Origin: DATJLQ01 sp035509415
GTDB lineage: Bacteria; Pseudomonadota; Alphaproteobacteria; JACZXZ01
DNA: 30,665 nucleotides
Reading direction: 5' to 3'
Assembly: GCA_035509415.1 (NCBI GenBank)
Contig: DATJLQ010000028.1
Span: 1-30,665, forward strand
In this document: positions 29,022 to 30,665 of the stretch, piece after piece
How the letters are laid out: each line of letters opens with the position of its first letter
Position numbering within the stretch: position 1 is the stretch's first letter
The notes under the pieces: model-generated
What the model saw: the letters and a program-made list of their open reading frames with translations, nothing else
Told to the model about the DNA's origin: nothing
Database searches by the model: none
Made by a program: the position numbers and the translations under genes

Positions 29022-30287
29022 CTACTTGAAGCGCGCTTCGATCGCGTCGAACGGCTCGAGCCGGCCGAGCGGACCGAGGGCCGCGAGCGTCGGACGCGAG
29101 CCCATGAGGCGCGCGGCCACGCGCGCGATCGCCGCGCGGTCGACCGCTTCCAGGACCTGAAGCGTCTCCGCGATCGGGATCGGCCTGCCGTAGATCAGCA
29201 TCTGCTGCGCGAGCTGCTCGGCGCGCAGCTCGGTGCGCTCGAGCCCCATGAGCAGGCCCGCGCGCAGCTGGGCGCGCGCGCGCGCGATCTCCTCGTCGGT
29301 AAGGGCGTCGCCCGCCTTCGCGGTCTCCTCGCACAGCACGGGCATCAGCTCCTTGAGCCGCTTCGGGTCGGTGCCGGCGTAGATGCCGAACAGGCCGCAA
29401 TCCTCGAAGCTCGCGACGAAGGAATGGATCGAGTAGACCAGGCCGCGCTTCTCGCGCACCTCCTGGAAGAGGCGCGAGGACATGCCGCCGCCGAGCAGGG
29501 TCGAAAGCACCGATGCGGCATAGATTTCGGGATCGGCCGCGCCAATGCCTTCGAAGCCCAGCACCAGGTGCACCTGTTCCGTGTCGCGGCTTTCGCGATA
29601 TTCGCCGCCAGCATAGCGCGGCGCGCTCTCGGGGGCCGGCGTCGAGGGTGGCAGCGCCGTGAATTGGCGCGTCACCATCTCGAGCACCTCGTCATGCCGG
29701 ACATTGCCGGCGGCGGCCACCACCATGCGCCCGGGCCCGTAGTGGGTGCCGATGAAGCTCGCGAGCGTCTTGGGCGTGAAGCTGCGCACCAGCTCGGCCG
29801 TGCCCAGCACCGGCCGGCCCACCGCCTGGTCGGGATAGGCGACGCTTTGGAAATGGTCGAAGATGATGTCGTCGGGCGCGTCGATCGCCTGGGCGATCTC
29901 CTGCACCACCACTTCCTGCTCGCGCTCGAGCTCGGCCGGGTCCAGCGCCGGGTGCTGCAGGATGTCGGCCAGGATATCCATCGCCAGCGGCACGTCTTCC
30001 TTGAGCACTTTGGCGTAATAGGCGGTGTGGTCGCGCGCCGTATGCGCGTTGATGAAGCCGCCCACCGCCTCGATCTCCTCGGCGATCTGCCGCGCGCTGC
30101 GCCGCGCCGTGCCCTTGAAGGCCATGTGCTCGAGCATGTGCGAGACGCCGTTGATCTCGGGCGTTTCGTGGCGCGTGCCGGCATTGACCCACACGCCGAC
30201 CGAGGCGGTCTCGACCGAAGGCACACGATCGGTCGCCACCGTCATGCCGTTGGCAAGACGGGCGACCGTCACGTCGTCCGCGCTCAT
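29022..30287 (-). CDS. M16-family zinc peptidase, PepR/MPP-like
   Basis: A 421-residue processing peptidase related to the beta subunit of mitochondrial processing peptidase. The inverted zinc motif HxxEH is at H50-E53-H54 (GVSHMLEHMAFKGT), and the third zinc ligand is E130 in EVVVQEIAQAIDAP. The glycine-rich loop LLGGGMSSRLFQEVREKRGLVYSIHSF, conserved in active members, is also present. The alphaproteobacterial enzymes are the closest bacterial relatives of the mitochondrial peptidase. Its ATG at 30287 overlaps the thrC stop by four bases (ATGA); the gene order thrC - M16 - rimJ is conserved in the group. Confidence 0.96.
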   Translation of the reverse strand: MSADDVTVARLANGMTVATDRVPSVETASVGVWVNAGTRHETPEINGVSHMLEHMAFKGTARRSARQIAEEIEAVGGFINAHTARDHTAYYAKVLKEDVPLAMDILADILQHPALDPAELEREQEVVVQEIAQAIDAPDDIIFDHFQSVAYPDQAVGRPVLGTAELVRSFTPKTLASFIGTHYGPGRMVVAAAGNVRHDEVLEMVTRQFTALPPSTPAPESAPRYAGGEYRESRDTEQVHLVLGFEGIGAADPEIYAASVLSTLLGGGMSSRLFQEVREKRGLVYSIHSFVASFEDCGLFGIYAGTDPKRLKELMPVLCEETAKAGDALTDEEIARARAQLRAGLLMGLERTELRAEQLAQQMLIYGRPIPIAETLQVLEAVDRAAIARVAARLMGSRPTLAALGPLGRLEPFDAIEARFK

Positions 30288-30665
30288 GCCGCCACTTTGA
30301 CGACCGAGCGGATGTAGTCCTTGAGTGCGTCGAGATTCCATCGGATCTCCTCGCAGCGTTCCGGGCGCTGCATGATGTCGGCAAGTCGGGAAGGCAAAGA
30401 CGGGCGGATGCCGGTGGCTTTTTCCACCGCGTCGGGGAACTTGGCGGGATGGGCCGTAGCCACGCAAACCATCGGCACGTTCGGATCCTTGCGCCTGGCG
30501 CGCGCGGCGGCGATGCCGATCGCCGAATGAGGATCGACCAGCTTGCCGGTCTCGGCGTGGATCGCCTTCATCGTCGCGAGCGTGCCCTCGTCATCGAGCC
30601 GGAAGGCCTCGAACGCGGCGCGCACCTTGGCCATGCGCTCGGACGAGATGCGGAACGACTTCTGC
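30284..30665 (-). CDS. thrC: Threonine synthase, 3' part
   Basis: The C-terminal 126 residues of threonine synthase, which converts O-phosphohomoserine to threonine with pyridoxal phosphate; the gene enters from beyond the right edge. Visible landmarks are KSFRISSERMAKVRAAF, LVDPHSAIGIAAARA and VPMVCVATAHPAKFPDAVEKATG, typical of the type II (long) enzyme. The PLP-lysine region is outside the window. The stop overlaps the M16 peptidase start by four bases. Together with thrB it covers the last two steps of threonine synthesis. Confidence 0.95.
   Translation of the reverse strand, partial: QKSFRISSERMAKVRAAFEAFRLDDEGTLATMKAIHAETGKLVDPHSAIGIAAARARRKDPNVPMVCVATAHPAKFPDAVEKATGIRPSLPSRLADIMQRPERCEEIRWNLDALKDYIRSVVKVAA

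Overview
The window is a dense, very GC-rich stretch of bacterial chromosome, almost certainly from an alphaproteobacterium of Rhodospirillales or a related deep lineage. Four things point there: a CcrM-type GANTC methyltransferase directly after rnhB; the order mutY - DciA-like DUF721 - DsbA-like - smc; a split ATP synthase F0 operon (atpI-atpB-atpE-atpF'-atpF) with a b' subunit; and the order thrC - M16 peptidase - RimJ-type acetyltransferase. The taxon is inferred from gene content only. I see no prophage, insertion sequence, CRISPR array, rRNA or tRNA.

Layout. 1-3.7 kb: end of a PA0069-type radical SAM gene, a visibly less GC-rich cysteine-cluster gene, rnhB and ccrM. 3.7-4.4 kb: ten perfect-period 66-bp repeats. 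4.7-6.2 kb: a secreted CDP-diacylglycerol diphosphatase bracketed by mirrored dispersed repeats, then a HIT protein. 6.4-9.7 kb: a PepSY protein, response regulator and histidine kinase on the minus strand, a divergent secreted PepSY-like gene, and four 35-bp repeats. 9.9-16.0 kb: mutY (minus) divergent from the DciA-like gene, dsbA-like and smc. 16.1-18.7 kb: the F0 operon behind a near-consensus promoter. 18.8-20.9 kb: a minus-strand operon with an ECF sigma factor and anti-sigma factor between two Spy/CpxP-like periplasmic genes. 21.2-24.6 kb: lipoprotein and CDGSH genes (minus), then homoserine kinase, RNase HI and a KirBac channel (plus). 24.8-27.7 kb: a Prx5-type peroxiredoxin and a DsbD/ScsB-like reductase (minus). 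27.8-30.7 kb: YqgE, then RimJ, the M16 protease and the end of thrC (minus).

Most genes are housekeeping. Several form functional groups: nucleic-acid maintenance (rnhA, rnhB, ccrM, mutY, DciA-like, smc), thiol and redox handling (DsbA-like, ScsB-like, Prx, CDGSH), threonine synthesis (thrB, thrC) and envelope stress or metal sensing (two-component system with PepSY proteins; ECF operon).

The less ordinary content is repeats. Short tandem duplications (66 x 10, 35 x 4, 15 x 5, 18 x 2, 14 x 2 bp) lie at or in ccrM, a PepSY gene, mutY and the DciA-like gene. There is also a GANTC cluster in front of ccrM and an in-frame insert with imperfect inverted repeats in rnhB. I found no convincing new multi-gene defence or metabolic system.
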